Positions 50,901-58,717 of a DNA stretch of 64,000 bases are shown one piece after another. Position numbers and translations under genes: made by a program. The stretch's first letter is position 1, and each line of letters opens with the position of its first letter. Under the pieces are notes generated by a model. The model did not search any database and had not been told where the DNA came from. It saw only the letters and a program-made list of their open reading frames with translations. The DNA is from Atrichornis clamosus (taxonomy: Eukaryota; Chordata; Aves; Passeriformes; Menuridae). The stretch spans positions 124,001 to 188,000 of the forward strand of contig WBMZ01002654.1 in NCBI GenBank assembly GCA_013400975.1. The letters are read 5' to 3'.

Positions 50901-53900
50901 CAGGGAGTAGGATTTTTGGTACTTCTAACAGTGTTTCTCCTCACACAAGCTTAAGATAGCAAGCAATGTAGTGTAAACCTTCCCTAAAACAGAATCTTCT
51001 CAAAGAGAACCTAATTCTTTTCCCTCCCCATCTTTCTATCCCTCTTGCTTCAGCTATCCTTCTCTTCACTTCTCTTTCTTTCTCCCTTTTGAAAGAACTG
51101 TGGTTTAGAGTACCTAAGCATTTAAGGGTAATCAATTTGGGATTAACAGAACAGAAAGCTGTGACCGTGCTTGTTCATTTCACTTTAAATTTTGAGGTCT
51201 TTCTGTAAATCAGTCTGTAAAAGTGGCCTATGTACTGAATTGTTCCCCCAGATGAACTTAATTTCAGTAAAGTCTACTGGTAATGTTTACACATGTCTGA
51301 TAGGACATCTGGATTCCCTATCTTAAAACCAGTCATGTTAAGATTAGCTAGCTACTGCTTTGGACACATGTGCAGATACAGATAAGGATAACTATGTGTC
51401 AAGTGTGTTTTACTATGCTGAATGACATCTCACTTGAACAAAGGACTTGTTTCCAGTTTCCAATGGAATTATATTCTTCATGCTAGAGACTGAAAAAAAA
51501 CCAAGCCCCAAGGCAACAAACCCCACAAACTATTACAACATGAAATGCAAAACGTAAGGGGTGGTCTGGTGAGGAGCGATGTAGATGCTTCATTTGGAGG
51601 ATTGAAAAAACTTGTGGAAAAACAAGTGAACAGGAGGATTTGAATGGCCAGTTTCAAAGCAACTGCCTGCTAAAAGTCATTGCTGATTGCTGCTGAATAT
51701 CCTTTAAATATTCCTTGCCCAAGCTTTCAAATTTTAATTCCAAGTTGGTTCTTTGAAGATGCTACATCATGGCCCAGGGGATTATTTTAGCAGTATTATT
51801 TTCTATCAATGTTATTTATTTTAATTATCAGGTACTGGAACAAGAAAATTTGATTCAGTTCAGGTTTTGAGAGGCCATTTGTAATGTAGATGAGGTGGAT
51901 GAATGCAATATACAGAGAAGGCTGCAGCACATCAAAAAGTCTGTTTTAATGGTACAGCTAGACAGCTTTCTCAGAATACTTCTCTGTAGTTGCTGCTCTG
52001 CTGCTTCCTTGGCACCTGTATTTTGAGCTGTATTTTACAGAATCACAGAATATGCTGAGTTGGAAGGGACCCGCAAGGATCGTCAAGTCCAGCTCCTGGC
52101 CCTGGACAGCACCATCCCCAAGAGTCACACATGTGCCCAAGAGCACTGTCCAAACGCTTCTTGAACTCTCTCAGGCTTGGTGCTGTGACCACTTGCCCGG
52201 GCAGCCTGTTCCAGTGCCTGACCACCCTCTGGGTGAAGAACCATCTCCTAATATCCAACCTAAACCTCCCCTGACACAGCTTCAGGCCATTCCTCAGGTC
52301 CTATCACTGGTCACCACAGAGAAAAAATCAGTGTCTGCCCATCCTCTTCCCCTCATGAGGAAGTTGTAGACTGCACTGATGTCCCTCCTCAGTGTCCTGT
52401 GATCCATTAAGTGTGAGGTGGTTTGGTTCTCTCCTTCTCTGGAGCGCTCGTCTGTGCCTGTAGTTAAGCCCATTCTGCTTAATAGCATCTGACTTAATAA
52501 CTGCAAATATTTCAGCCTAGAAGAAGGTCTCAGTCTAGGTTTTTAGTCCGAAATAGCACTACCCAGTTCCACTGCGATTCCCTTGATCCCCCAGAACCAG
52601 TCCCATGCCTTCTCGCTTGCTTACAGAAGAGTACTTTCTCATTTTCAGCTGGTCTTTCTGGCACTTGCAGTAACTCTCTGTGCATCTTCTTTTTGCCGTT
52701 GCAGGTACGGAGAAGCATTATTTATGAATTCAAAGCTTGTCAGTGGAGTCACAGAATTCCTTAATACTGAAGGAGAACTAAGAGAGGTAATTTTTAAATT
52801 ACTTTCAGCATGTGATGGTGTGTTCATTGTAAGCAGGGAGAGGGGCAGGAACAAGAATAAGGTTGTCCAGAAATTCTGGTCGCACTGCTGGAGTCAAAGG
52901 CAGTTGGGCAGCACAAGGATGAGGAGCAGATTGTAAAGGCACACAAGTGTGCAGAGGTGGTGTCAGGAGGGGGATTGTGCAGGCACTTCTTTGTGCCTGG
53001 CTGGATATGAAGGTTTAGCGTTTTTCTTTTGACTGTTGGTTGAGAAACTAAAGATGAGATGTTTCTATCCACATTAGTTCATGCTGCAGAGGCCAGCCCT
53101 TGAAAACATCAGTGTTAAAAGTAGCTGCTGCTGGTATATTCTTTGTTTTTCTCTTTCTTACAGTATTTTCCATGTGAGAAAATCTGCTAACTGAATATAC
53201 TGGCCAAATTACACCACAATAATAGGTTTTAAATGCTAAGTACTTCTTATTTAGATTGAAAAGATTTCTCATTTTAACTTAACATCTGTCCTGACTGAGG
53301 TAGTTGTGTAGTTGTGGTACACCCTGTTTAGCAGCTACTCAACACTGCCTGAAATGGATCCAATGACTGTTACACAGCACAATCACCATTGCTTGAACTC
53401 TGATTGCACTCTGATACTTTTCATTCAACCACTTGTCTGCACTCTAGTCTAGTGGCCTTAGGAACTTAGGGAGGAATCACAGCTGGTTTCCACCCCCCAG
53501 GTGGGAATGACAGTGTTGGTCAGATTTGAGTATCTGCCCTGCACAAGGAATAAAGCATTCTGTACTCTTAGTTTCCACCTTCACGATAGGATTGATAAAC
53601 TGCCTGCTTGTACTTCCCTGAAAGAAACTGGTCTTGTCAACATTTTGGTATAAAAAGTACAGAGATCAGGTAAAGTCTGACTTTGATAGTTTCCAGGTCC
53701 CTTTCATGCTTTTAACTGTGATGGCAATGAGACAGTTGCAGAATCAGCCTTTTCAGCTTTGAGTCCAGGTACAAAGAGATGTTGCTGGAAGTCAGAATTT
53801 AGTAACCAAGGTGAATTTGATGTCACCAGGAAATAAAAATTAATTTGTTATTCATAAGTGTTGCTAAAACCATCTAATTTTATACAGGTCAACATAACCT

Positions 53901-54798
53901 GCAAGCTACCATGCAGATCAGCCTTGCAGTTCTCACTTACAAAGAACAGTAATTCAAAGCCCACCAGTGCACCTGGATATAATAATCCAGGTGATGGTGC
54001 TATACTTCGAGAATACACAAGAACAGAGCAAGAGCTTTTTCAGTCTGCAAAAAAAAGATCAAAGTTTTCTCATAAGGGAAGGAGTATGTTTCAGGCATTC
54101 AAAGTTTGTCAAATGAGTGCCCACTTGCTATTTTGCCATTCTCCTCACGGTGTAAGCATCCCTTCCTTTTTTTCAGCAACTGACCTGTTTTATATAATCA
54201 AAAGGGATCTGCAAATCGAAATAAAATAAATGTGTTGTGAAACTTAATGAAACTAAAGGGCATCAGGGTTGCCTTCTGCTGATATTTGCATCTAAACCTT
54301 AATTAGAAGCAATTCCAGTGCTCCCAGTTTGGTTTCTTAGGTAGAAATAAAAGTTTAGAGCAGCCATCTACTCAGTGCAGCAGCTGAGCTGCAGGAGGGA
54401 AGTAGGTAATTATATTAATGTGTTCCAGCACTGACATGTCAATATCTTCCAGTGCAATGTGAAGCAACGGCATCACATCTAATTGACAGTCTGCTGTCTT
54501 AATAAATTTCCTATTAAATCTTTCTACCTGATACTGCATTTACTTCTACAGTGATCGTGGAAGTTTGTCCTAAATGCCTGACTTATTTGTGTGCATTGGA
54601 AATATTTGCTTTCTTTAGTTGCTGCAAATTTAACCTGTTAATTTGTATTTCCAGCTAAAGAACTTTATAAAGAGTTATGAAGGGGGAGCTGCTGTCTCTT
54701 TCACTCGCGCCGTGGAAACAGTGGAAGCCAATGTGCGGTGGCAAAGGCTTTATAAGGAAGAACTATTCCAGTGGCTAAGAAAATCCTTGACACAGTAA
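5800..54798 (+). CDS. TRHDE: TRHDE, C-terminal part (nine exons, joined)
   Basis: TRHDE is a type II membrane glycoprotein of the M1 zinc aminopeptidase family. It removes the N-terminal pyroglutamate from thyrotropin-releasing hormone outside the cell and so ends its signal. Nine exons (5800-5933, 6031-6086, 22247-22394, 24541-24638, 25125-25232, 45463-45630, 46147-46287, 52705-52786, 54655-54798) join in frame to 359 residues plus stop, about a third of the roughly 1,000-residue family length. The product is the ERAP1_C-like helical domain that caps the catalytic site. The HEXXH zinc motif and the membrane anchor are upstream, outside the window. Visible family marks are the GYFRVNYD block (exon 1 here), ASRALYPLDKLL, LACSFGNKHCHQQA, RDIVYCTGVS and VETVEANVRW near the end. 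I recognise these as TRHDE rather than ENPEP, ANPEP or LNPEP from the near-identity to the mammalian protein as I recall it. Four N-glycosylation sequons occur (residues 19, 132, 135, 241 of this segment). All junctions are GT...AG and phases agree, so the gene looks intact. Confidence 0.95.
5934..6030 (+). other. 97-base TRHDE intron
   Basis: This very short intron runs from gtaagc to ctcacag. It carries a pyrimidine-rich 3' end and no other content. It contrasts with the 16-20 kb introns on either side. Confidence 0.9.
6031..6086 (+). CDS. TRHDE: TRHDE exon (residues 46-64, split)
   Basis: A 56-base exon between a ccctcacag acceptor and an ag|gtatgt donor. It encodes VISVSNRAGLIDDAFNLA plus two bases of an Arg codon. 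The NRAGLIDDAF block is one of the best conserved pieces of the M1 C-terminal domain. Confidence 0.95.
6427..6444 (+). repeat. poly(T) run of 18
   Basis: Eighteen consecutive T. It could be the poly(A) of a minus-strand retroposed copy, but no body is recognisable beside it. Confidence 0.8.
7900..8560 (-). mobile_element. Possible solo LTR, minus strand
   Basis: On the minus strand the stretch shows, in order, a TATA-like box (around 8176-8184), about 170 bases later AATAAA followed by GC (8006-8011), then a GT/T-rich tail: the layout expected of LTR U3-R-U5. No gag, pol or env sequence is attached. I could not fix the TG...CA ends or a target duplication, so limits are approximate and an ordinary AT-rich intron stretch is the main alternative. 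Confidence 0.25.
8399..8430 (+). repeat. Degenerate (GCAAAAA)n tract
   Basis: Four to five imperfect units of GCAAAAA with 4-6 A each, followed directly by a GCCTCTTGG sequence. It is a simple low-complexity repeat. Confidence 0.7.
14393..14515 (+). repeat. MIR-type SINE fragment
   Basis: The order of words matches the MIR/CORE-SINE layout known from amniotes: a GACACTG...GGGACTAG part, then AGAAACCTGGGAT, then a GATCTTGGTAAAATCACTTAAA block and CTGCAAAATGGAGATAAG. It is diverged, as expected for an ancient element. A repeat-library search would settle the subfamily. Confidence 0.65.
17026..17055 (+). repeat. (TATGA)6 pentanucleotide microsatellite
   Basis: Six perfect TATGA units, followed by an imperfect TATCA. 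It is likely length-variable within the species. Confidence 0.95.
17775..17930 (+). repeat. Ancient CR1-like 3' fragment
   Basis: Words such as TCAGGAATGGCACTGGTATGA, a GGGAGAGACTAGATGAG block and AAGGCTCTTTTAATTCCAG follow the order of the CR1 3' UTR (GGACTAGATGA...CTTCCA). It is much more decayed than the copies at 48-52 kb, so it would be an older insertion. Confidence 0.5.
22247..22394 (+). CDS. TRHDE: TRHDE exon (residues 64-113)
   Basis: A 148-base exon after a ttgtgcag acceptor; the first base completes the Arg codon split at 6086. It encodes GYLPQNIPLEIMRYL, then the PWHAASRALYPLDKLLDR block and ends in NYNIFN before gtaaga. The open frame runs on past the donor, but the continuation is a pyrimidine-rich low-complexity stretch and is intron. 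Confidence 0.96.
22395..24540 (+). other. TRHDE intron, about 2.1 kb
   Basis: It begins with a pyrimidine-rich stretch (about 22402-22545, largely C/T on +) and holds a compound TA/GATA/TG microsatellite at 23330-23420. No embedded gene is seen. Confidence 0.85.
23330..23420 (+). repeat. Compound microsatellite (TA/GATA/TG)
   Basis: Interrupted runs of TATA, AGATA, a TGTGTGTG core and TATATATA over about 90 bases. An open frame on the minus strand across it (23256-23456) is a by-product of the repeat. Confidence 0.85.
24541..24638 (+). CDS. TRHDE: TRHDE exon (residues 114-146, split)
   Basis: A 98-base exon after ttcttctcag. It encodes EYILRQVASMYLKLGW, then a PTNNSNKS loop with two overlapping N-glycosylation sequons, and SLVQASYQH. 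The donor is ga|gtactg, leaving two bases of a Glu codon. The NNSNKS loop is the most variable part compared with mammals as I recall them. Confidence 0.95.
24639..25124 (+). other. TRHDE intron, 486 b
   Basis: A short intron with nothing recognisable inside. Confidence 0.85.
25125..25232 (+). CDS. TRHDE: TRHDE exon (residues 146-182, split)
   Basis: A 108-base exon after a ggacag acceptor; its first A completes the Glu codon from 24638. It encodes ELRREVIMLACSFGNKHCHQ and then QAATLISDWISSNRN plus two bases of Arg, donor cg|gtaagt. The paired Cys residues in the CSFGNKHC segment are conserved in the M1 C-terminal domain and probably form a disulphide. Confidence 0.96.
29711..29723 (+). repeat. 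poly(A) run of 13
   Basis: Thirteen consecutive A with no recognisable retroposon body attached. Confidence 0.75.
31324..31328 (+). repeat. Left target-site duplication GGCCA
   Basis: Five bases directly before the TG that opens the left LTR. They are identical to 39185-39189 directly after the right LTR. Confidence 0.9.
31329..31975 (-). repeat. 3' LTR of the provirus (left, 647 b)
   Basis: On + it opens with TGTCA and closes with CTACA, so on the minus strand it runs TGTAG...TGACA with canonical TG/CA ends. A TATA-like element on the minus strand lies at 31445-31455. It lacks a block of about 35 bases present in the other LTR. Confidence 0.92.
31976..31986 (-). other. Polypurine tract next to the 3' LTR
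   Basis: On the minus strand AAGGGGTGAAA lies directly before the TGTAG that opens U3 of the 3' LTR. This is the place and composition of a plus-strand primer for reverse transcription. Confidence 0.75.
31987..33000 (-). other. About 1 kb of proviral 3' region without recognised gene
   Basis: Between the end of the env remnant and the polypurine tract lies about 1 kb. It includes a CA/TA simple repeat near 32249-32270. A 63-codon frame on the minus strand (32589-32780) has no recognisable domain. It may be env tail plus non-coding sequence, a captured fragment, or a lost accessory gene. Confidence 0.5.
33000..34690 (-). pseudogene. env: env remnant of the provirus
   Basis: Broken into several frames. 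In the SU part a C-W-I-C motif (CXXC type) sits at 33999-34010. In the TM part a segment at about 33283-33358 has the composition and position of the heptad-to-loop region of retroviral TM: a QN-rich start, a leucine-rich stretch, two glycines and then two Cys spaced CX6C. The next residue is Tyr, where alpha- and gammaretrovirus-type TM proteins have a third Cys. A strongly hydrophobic segment at about 33062-33135 fits the membrane anchor, preceded by a Trp-rich stretch. Stops at about 33272 and elsewhere show it is dead. A helical segment with alternating charged and aliphatic residues (33428-33628) precedes the loop. Confidence 0.75.
34700..35500 (-). pseudogene. pol: Integrase remnant of the provirus
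   Basis: The catalytic triad is still visible: first Asp in a WKIDYI context at 35314-35316, second Asp in an S-D-N-G-S context at 35140-35142, and Glu in an N-G-I-M-E-H context at 35032-35034. The second Asp and the Glu are 35 residues apart, the classic DD35E spacing. The segment between the second Asp and the Glu holds a stop (about 35085-35095). A C-terminal piece at 34713-34898 with a GQPVMVKLP stretch fits the SH3-like DNA-binding domain. Confidence 0.85.
35690..36000 (-). pseudogene. pol: RNase H remnant of the provirus
   Basis: A CFTDAS motif followed by a VWTGAT stretch, read in 35741-35968 on the minus strand, corresponds to the first catalytic Asp and first strand of retroviral RNase H. 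It follows the RT connection region and precedes integrase, which is the normal pol order. Confidence 0.75.
36000..37080 (-). pseudogene. pol: Reverse transcriptase remnant of the provirus
   Basis: From its start on the minus strand one can follow an SPVWP-type motif (about 37050-37065), a block with the palm Asp in a VLDIKD context (about 36890-36910), the polymerase active-site region at 36694-36707, an LGYWRNHVP thumb motif (in 36389-36574) and the connection region (35999-36340). The Y-x-D-D type active site carries an apparent extra base that shifts the frame inside the motif, and further frame changes follow. The thumb motif is of the kind seen in ERV-L elements. Confidence 0.85.
37180..37420 (-). 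pseudogene. pro: Aspartic protease remnant of the provirus
   Basis: On the minus strand a stretch of about 40 residues with a hydrophobic lead-in (QPLKFLID) reaches the place of the D-T/S-G catalytic triplet at 37253-37269. There one apparently extra base disrupts the triplet. The position between gag and RT supports the call. No dUTPase was seen. Confidence 0.6.
37500..38471 (-). pseudogene. gag: gag remnant of the provirus
   Basis: A start codon at 38471 (minus) lies about 25 bases inside the 5' LTR border and opens a short frame (to 38397) before a stop. Other pieces (38158-38370 and 37667-37912) follow in changed frames. The last has a proline/arginine-rich helical look that fits capsid. 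No CCHC zinc knuckle was found. Gag is poorly conserved, so the call rests mostly on position. Confidence 0.6.
38496..39184 (-). repeat. 5' LTR of the provirus (right, 689 b)
   Basis: It pairs with 31329-31975 over its full length and opens on + with TGTCA. The far end reads CTAGA where the other LTR has CTACA, a decayed TG/CA end. A minus-strand TATA-like element lies at 38612-38622. A block of about 35 bases (about 39096-39130) is absent from the other LTR. No convincing tRNA primer-binding site follows; a TGG-starting candidate lies about 5 bases inside. Confidence 0.92.
39185..39189 (+). repeat. Right target-site duplication GGCCA
   Basis: Five bases directly after the right LTR, identical to 31324-31328. 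Confidence 0.9.
42614..42645 (+). repeat. Short tandem of GACATCTAG
   Basis: Three closely spaced copies of the core GACATCTAG, the last two separated by GCCTA. Confidence 0.8.
44040..44105 (+). repeat. Weak MIR-like fragment
   Basis: A TTCAAATCCTG word followed some 30 bases later by AGTCAATAACTTTTCTCAGTG resembles the middle of a MIR element. It is too short and diverged to be sure. Confidence 0.35.
45463..45630 (+). CDS. TRHDE: TRHDE exon (residues 182-238, split)
   Basis: A 168-base exon after tctcttttag; its first base finishes the Arg codon from 25232. It encodes IPLNVRDIVYCTGVSLMDED, then WEFIWMKFHSTTAVSEKKIL and LEALTCSDDRNLLN, donor ag|gtaaaa. It is one of the most conserved exons: almost identical to the mammalian protein as I recall it. 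Confidence 0.97.
45631..46146 (+). other. TRHDE intron, 516 b
   Basis: A short AT-rich intron with a T-rich 3' end and nothing else recognisable. Confidence 0.85.
46147..46287 (+). CDS. TRHDE: TRHDE exon (residues 238-285, split)
   Basis: A 141-base exon after cccactag, completing the Arg codon from 45630. It encodes LLNLSLNSEVVLDQDAIDVI, then IHVARNPHGRDLAWKFFREK and WKILNA plus two bases of Arg; donor ag|gtagag. It contains the N-L-S sequon. Confidence 0.97.
47497..47513. repeat. 17-base palindrome
   Basis: AGCACTCT and AGAGTGCT flank a single A: eight-base perfect inverted arms. It may be chance. Confidence 0.6.
48297..49078 (+). mobile_element. CR1 LINE, 5'-truncated
   Basis: The first 420 bases (48299-48718) translate to the C-terminal end of the CR1 reverse transcriptase, with recognisable KDFGVMVDEKLN, KANGILGCMKRSVASR, YSALVTPHLQ and LEQGQRRAIKLLRGLEH words. 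A 3' UTR follows and the element ends at TTCTGTGATTCTATGATT, the octamer-like 3' end of CR1. Truncation at the 5' side is the usual state of CR1 copies in birds. Confidence 0.93.
49150..49561 (+). mobile_element. CR1 LINE fragment, second copy
   Basis: A shorter copy in the same orientation, 70 bases after the previous one. It shares the GACAGGCTGAGAGTG...CAGCCTGGAGAAGAGAAGG stretch and ends with TTCTGTGATCCTATGATT. It has more gaps than its neighbour and lacks the upstream reverse-transcriptase part. Confidence 0.88.
52037..52475 (-). mobile_element. CR1 LINE fragment, minus strand
   Basis: On the minus strand the copy encodes the typical CR1 end (FFTQRVVRHWNRLPGQVV...SLREFKKRLDSALGH in 52043-52258) and closes with the AATCACAGAAT-complement tail. 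The tail resembles the CR1 type common in birds. It lies 230 bases upstream of the penultimate exon. Confidence 0.92.
52705..52786 (+). CDS. TRHDE: TRHDE exon (residues 285-312)
   Basis: An 82-base exon after gttgcag; its first G completes the Arg codon from 46287. It encodes YGEALFMNSKLVSGVTEFLN and TEGELRE, donor gag|gtaatt. The reading frame continues past the donor by chance. Confidence 0.95.
52787..54654 (+). other. TRHDE intron, about 1.9 kb
   Basis: No repeats or genes recognised. A 123-codon open frame at 53858-54229 shows no domain. Confidence 0.8.
54655..54798 (+). CDS. TRHDE: TRHDE last exon, coding part (residues 313-359 and stop)
   Basis: After a tatttccag acceptor the exon reads LKNFIKSYEGGAAVSFTRAV, then ETVEANVRWQRLYKEELFQW and LRKSLTQ before TAA at 54796-54798. 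The VETVEANVRW...LFQWL ending is diagnostic for TRHDE in my judgement. Confidence 0.97.
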   Translation, partial: LKNFIKSYEGGAAVSFTRAVETVEANVRWQRLYKEELFQWLRKSLTQ

Positions 54799-55749
54799 TC
54801 TGTTTTTTCAGCCAACCATTTAATATGACTCACTGCAAGGGGAAGAGGAGACATTTAAAAAGTGTTCAACATGAAAATCATGAAGACAAGATCAGATTGC
54901 AGGGATAAGGGTTTTTTTACTTCTTTTTTTTTATTGTGGATGTTTCTTTTTACACTGAGCTCTTGTGAAATTGTCAAGAAGATTTTCAGAAGAGAAGATC
55001 ATGAATGCTTGTGAAATCCAGTCCTCAATGTACACAACCAAACATGATATTTAAGTGGTGCATGTAAATGTCGAAAAAAAACAAACAAAAAGCCCTTCAA
55101 AGACTATTTTGTGCATGCTTGTACTGTCCCTGCCTGTATTTTAGCATGCTTATGCATAACAGCCACATTTTGTATGAGTTCCAGTTACATCAATGTTGGG
55201 CATTATATGAAGCACAAAGACTCTACGACAATCACTATTTCAATGAACAAAAGGAAAGCTAGGAAAAGGAAATGCAGAAGGCTTTCAGCTGGGGACAGTA
55301 TGTGATGTAAAGTCAACTTTCCCACTTGCTGCCAGTTTGTCTACCAGTCAGATTGTCTCTTAATGATAAGAAAGATGCCAGCTCATATTCTGAGTTACCA
55401 GTTTTATCTGCAATCTTCATATTCCTATATTGAAATAAGCAGAATGGTGAGAGAGAGGAGAACGAGAAAAGGGCAAGGAGGGGGGTTGGAGAGAGAAAAT
55501 GAGAAAGACATCATCATTGCATTATAATCATATACAATCATATTTGTTCACTGCTGATCAGTGAAACAGTGTAGTTTCGGCTGTGAACGTGTGCTGGGAC
55601 AGGAGCTTTGCATTGATATCACAGACTCCATGAACAACCTCTTGTCAGCTACTTTACAAGGCAGTGATACTCACAATGGGTCACCCAGGTCACCCAACCT
55701 GTGCAGCAGTAAATTTTGTAGCTCATAGTGCACAAGTATTATAAATAAA
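54799..55749 (+). other. TRHDE: Probable TRHDE 3' UTR
   Basis: The sequence continues without splice signals; the first AATAAA is at 55744-55749, giving a 3' UTR of about 0.95 kb. Later AATAAA hexamers (58676, 61181, 62108, 62301) could serve longer transcripts. The real end cannot be told from the sequence alone. Confidence 0.5.
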
Positions 55750-56899
55750 CATAAGATTCAAAAGGAAATTAGGAAAAAGGGAGAATATCTTGCATGCAAA
55801 GACTTAAAATTAGCCAAGAGGGCTGTCTTGCATGTCGTAGACCAGCCTCTGTAGTGATTTATTGTGATAGACAGGTCAGATTCTCTATGTGGGCAGTACT
55901 TTTGCAAATATGGAATGTACCATTTATGCCATCATAGAAAAGTGAAATATGGAGAAGATGAGGGATGTTTATGTGTGTTTATTTGTACTGAGTAATACTG
56001 AGAACATGGTTTTCCTTCTGTTCCCTTGTATTTCACATAGTCTGTTGTAGATGAGTGACATTTTTCTTAATCATGTTTGTTTCTTCCCAATCCTTAATCT
56101 GAAAGATCAGTGACACAGTGGAACTGTACAATGACTATCTGCACCATTGGAACTAAATGTTGAGGATAAAACTGATGGGGGCCAAATACTCTCTCATGTC
56201 TACACTGTGGAGGAAAAAGCCACATAAATACAGTTTTCAGGAGGCAGATGGCAGCAGCTTCAGAGGTAGAATGTAGATGTGTGACAGTGTTTCTTTATCC
56301 CATCCCAGCCTATCCCCAACCATCTGACCACATCATGGCCATGTACACTGGGAACACGTGTCCCACCCAAGTAGAGAGCAGCCATTCTATCTGGTTGCTG
56401 CCCTCACAAGGCATGGAAGTTACCAACGTTACCAACACGCTTTAGGGTTGCAGTTACTTACCCCCAGTAAGTTGTGAATTGAGACATTAGTACCAGAAGA
56501 CCCAAACCTGAGCATCTTCATATATTGTCATGTCAGAGTTGTGTGGAGACAGTATTGTCTTCTGGGCTCTCATTCCTGTGGTATTCTGCTCTTCAAAACC
56601 TAGTAGACGTGTGCCATACCTTAGCTGTCGCACCCATTTTGCACCTGTCATTGTGTCTCCTTTACTGTCAGAGGGTGTTGTTTGTGGATTGGGTGCATGA
56701 AATCCTTTTGTGGGCATTTGTTCAGCTGTTTGGTGCTGTGTAGCACATGAGCTTGACTCACGTTTAACCAAAAGAAGAGGGAATCCTGTGCTTTTGTACT
56801 GTTAACTCTTTGCCTTACAGTAATCCCTAAACCTTTGTCCTGTGTTGCAGTGCTAGTGAACCTACTGCCCAGAGACATTAGCAAGTTGAAGCTGAGCGA

Positions 56900-57020
56900 A
56901 ATCTTCCTCCTCCTATGTATTTTACCTACCTCACAGGGGTGTTGTGAGGCTTGACTAATGTTAGCAAAGCACTTGAATATCTTCTGATGAAAGGCATTTA
57001 AAAGTGAAAAGTATTATTTT
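56900..57020 (+). repeat. Ancient MIR/L2-type repeat tail
   Basis: The stretch CCTACCTCACAGGGGTGTTG then TGAGGCTTGACTAATGTTAG, CAAAGCACTTGAATATC and GATGAAAGGCATTTAAAAG follows the 3' part of the MIR/L2-like family that is widespread in amniotes. Confidence 0.65.
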
Positions 57021-58695
57021 ATGCGGTTGACCAAACTCAAAATCAATGCCAGTATGTAGCGTCACATTTTTAATTTCTGCTGAGAAAAATCACAGACTTT
57101 TTTTAACAATAAGAAAGCAAGCCAAATACTATTTAATATAACCTCTACCCTGTAATGAAGGCCAAAATTATGATATCCAAAGAATGTGCAGAAAACCAAG
57201 CTCTCAAACATGAATTGCTTTGAGGATTTCAGAGTGTGAAATGGTCTGTCCCTTTACAATTTTATTCAGTATTGTCTTTGATGGCTTTTCTTTTTCAAAA
57301 CCACAGATTAAACCACATACCTTCAGGATGTGCATAAAAGTTTCTGGTCTTCCCACTGATAAAGGACAGGCTACCAACATATTCCAAAGTCAAAAGTTCA
57401 TTACAGCCTGTGTATTTTGCACAGTGCACAGAAATTTTCACTCTCACTCATTTGAATTGAAGTTCTTGCACATTTAGCTGATGTTGGATGTAAATTGATA
57501 TTTTAGTGGCCTTGAGCAACTGGTCCACCACAGATATCAAGCCCCCAGTGTATGTATTATACATACCTATTGATGTGTTGCTTTTACTTGTTGTATTCTA
57601 ATAATGTTAGTATTATTGCTTTAAGGTTGAGCTGGCCTTTCCATTTATAATTCTCTATTATTTTATTTTTTATGGTTTGTATTTTGCTGTTTTACACTGA
57701 ATCAGGATTAAATTTAAATGGATTAAATCCAACAAAATGATAACTCTTTTCTACAATATTCAAACACCCTGCATTTGATTATGTCTTTAAAAAGTTTCAC
57801 ACAGCTGTGTGTTAAAGAGTAGTTGATTCCTCATGGAAAATTCTAATACAATCTGCTTAGAAAAACCTATTTATCTTATTGATTTTCTTTCTCTTTTACC
57901 AGTCCTTTTCTTCCCTTGTCCATTTCTAAAGATGGAAAGTCTTCATTTTTATGATTTGGATTGTCATTAGGAAGCCAAATACTCCAAACTTTTCAGCATT
58001 TTCTAATCCAGCATTTTACTTTGTCCTTTCTACTGAGAAGAGATCGTGCAAAATGTGAATGCAGTGTGGACATGAACCTGGGTGTCATTTTATAGAGATT
58101 TGATGAGGCTTGAATGTCTAATCAGCCTTTGTATGACTCAGGATCCTTTGCAGTTATTAATTGATATGGCTTCCTAAGTCATATAGGGAGACATATGAAT
58201 AGACATGATTCTATGCCAGCATAATTAAATACCTATTGCATTTTTATAAAATTGTCCACTACAAGTATCTTGGACTATTACTGTGTAGCTGGTAGAATTA
58301 TTCATGTATCCACTGCTAATAGCTGTTAAAATGATAGTAGCTACTAATTGTAACTAGGGCAGAACTCTGTGAAAACATTCTTCTGAAATTGCGCATCACT
58401 TCTGCTATTACTGGGAGTACTTGGATATTTATTATGATAAAAAACCTTCATGTCTTCTCAAGTGCATCTAAATTTGTGACCTTTGATTATTTTGTCAGTG
58501 AATATAGCAAGAATTCTGATGCTATGTTGGAAACTGAAGGTGAATGTGTAGCTTTTGGACTGTCGTGGATATTTCACTGAGCTTTAGAGTGCCAGAGGAA
58601 ATATATCCACTGATGCAGAAGGATGCTTTCACAGCAAAGATCCTGAACCATACAATTAAGTCCTTAGTAGTAATGAATAAAAAATGAAAATGATA

Positions 58696-58717
58696 TGTGT
58701 GTGTGTGTGTGTGTGTG
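58696..58717 (+). repeat. (TG)11 microsatellite
   Basis: Eleven perfect TG units. Confidence 0.95.

Larger units (their letters stand above)
46288..52704 (+). other. TRHDE intron, about 6.4 kb, with three CR1 fragments
   Basis: It carries CR1 fragments at 48297-49078 (+), 49150-49561 (+) and 52037-52475 (-). A near-perfect 17-base palindrome lies at 47497-47513. The remaining sequence is AT-rich without recognised content. Confidence 0.85.
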
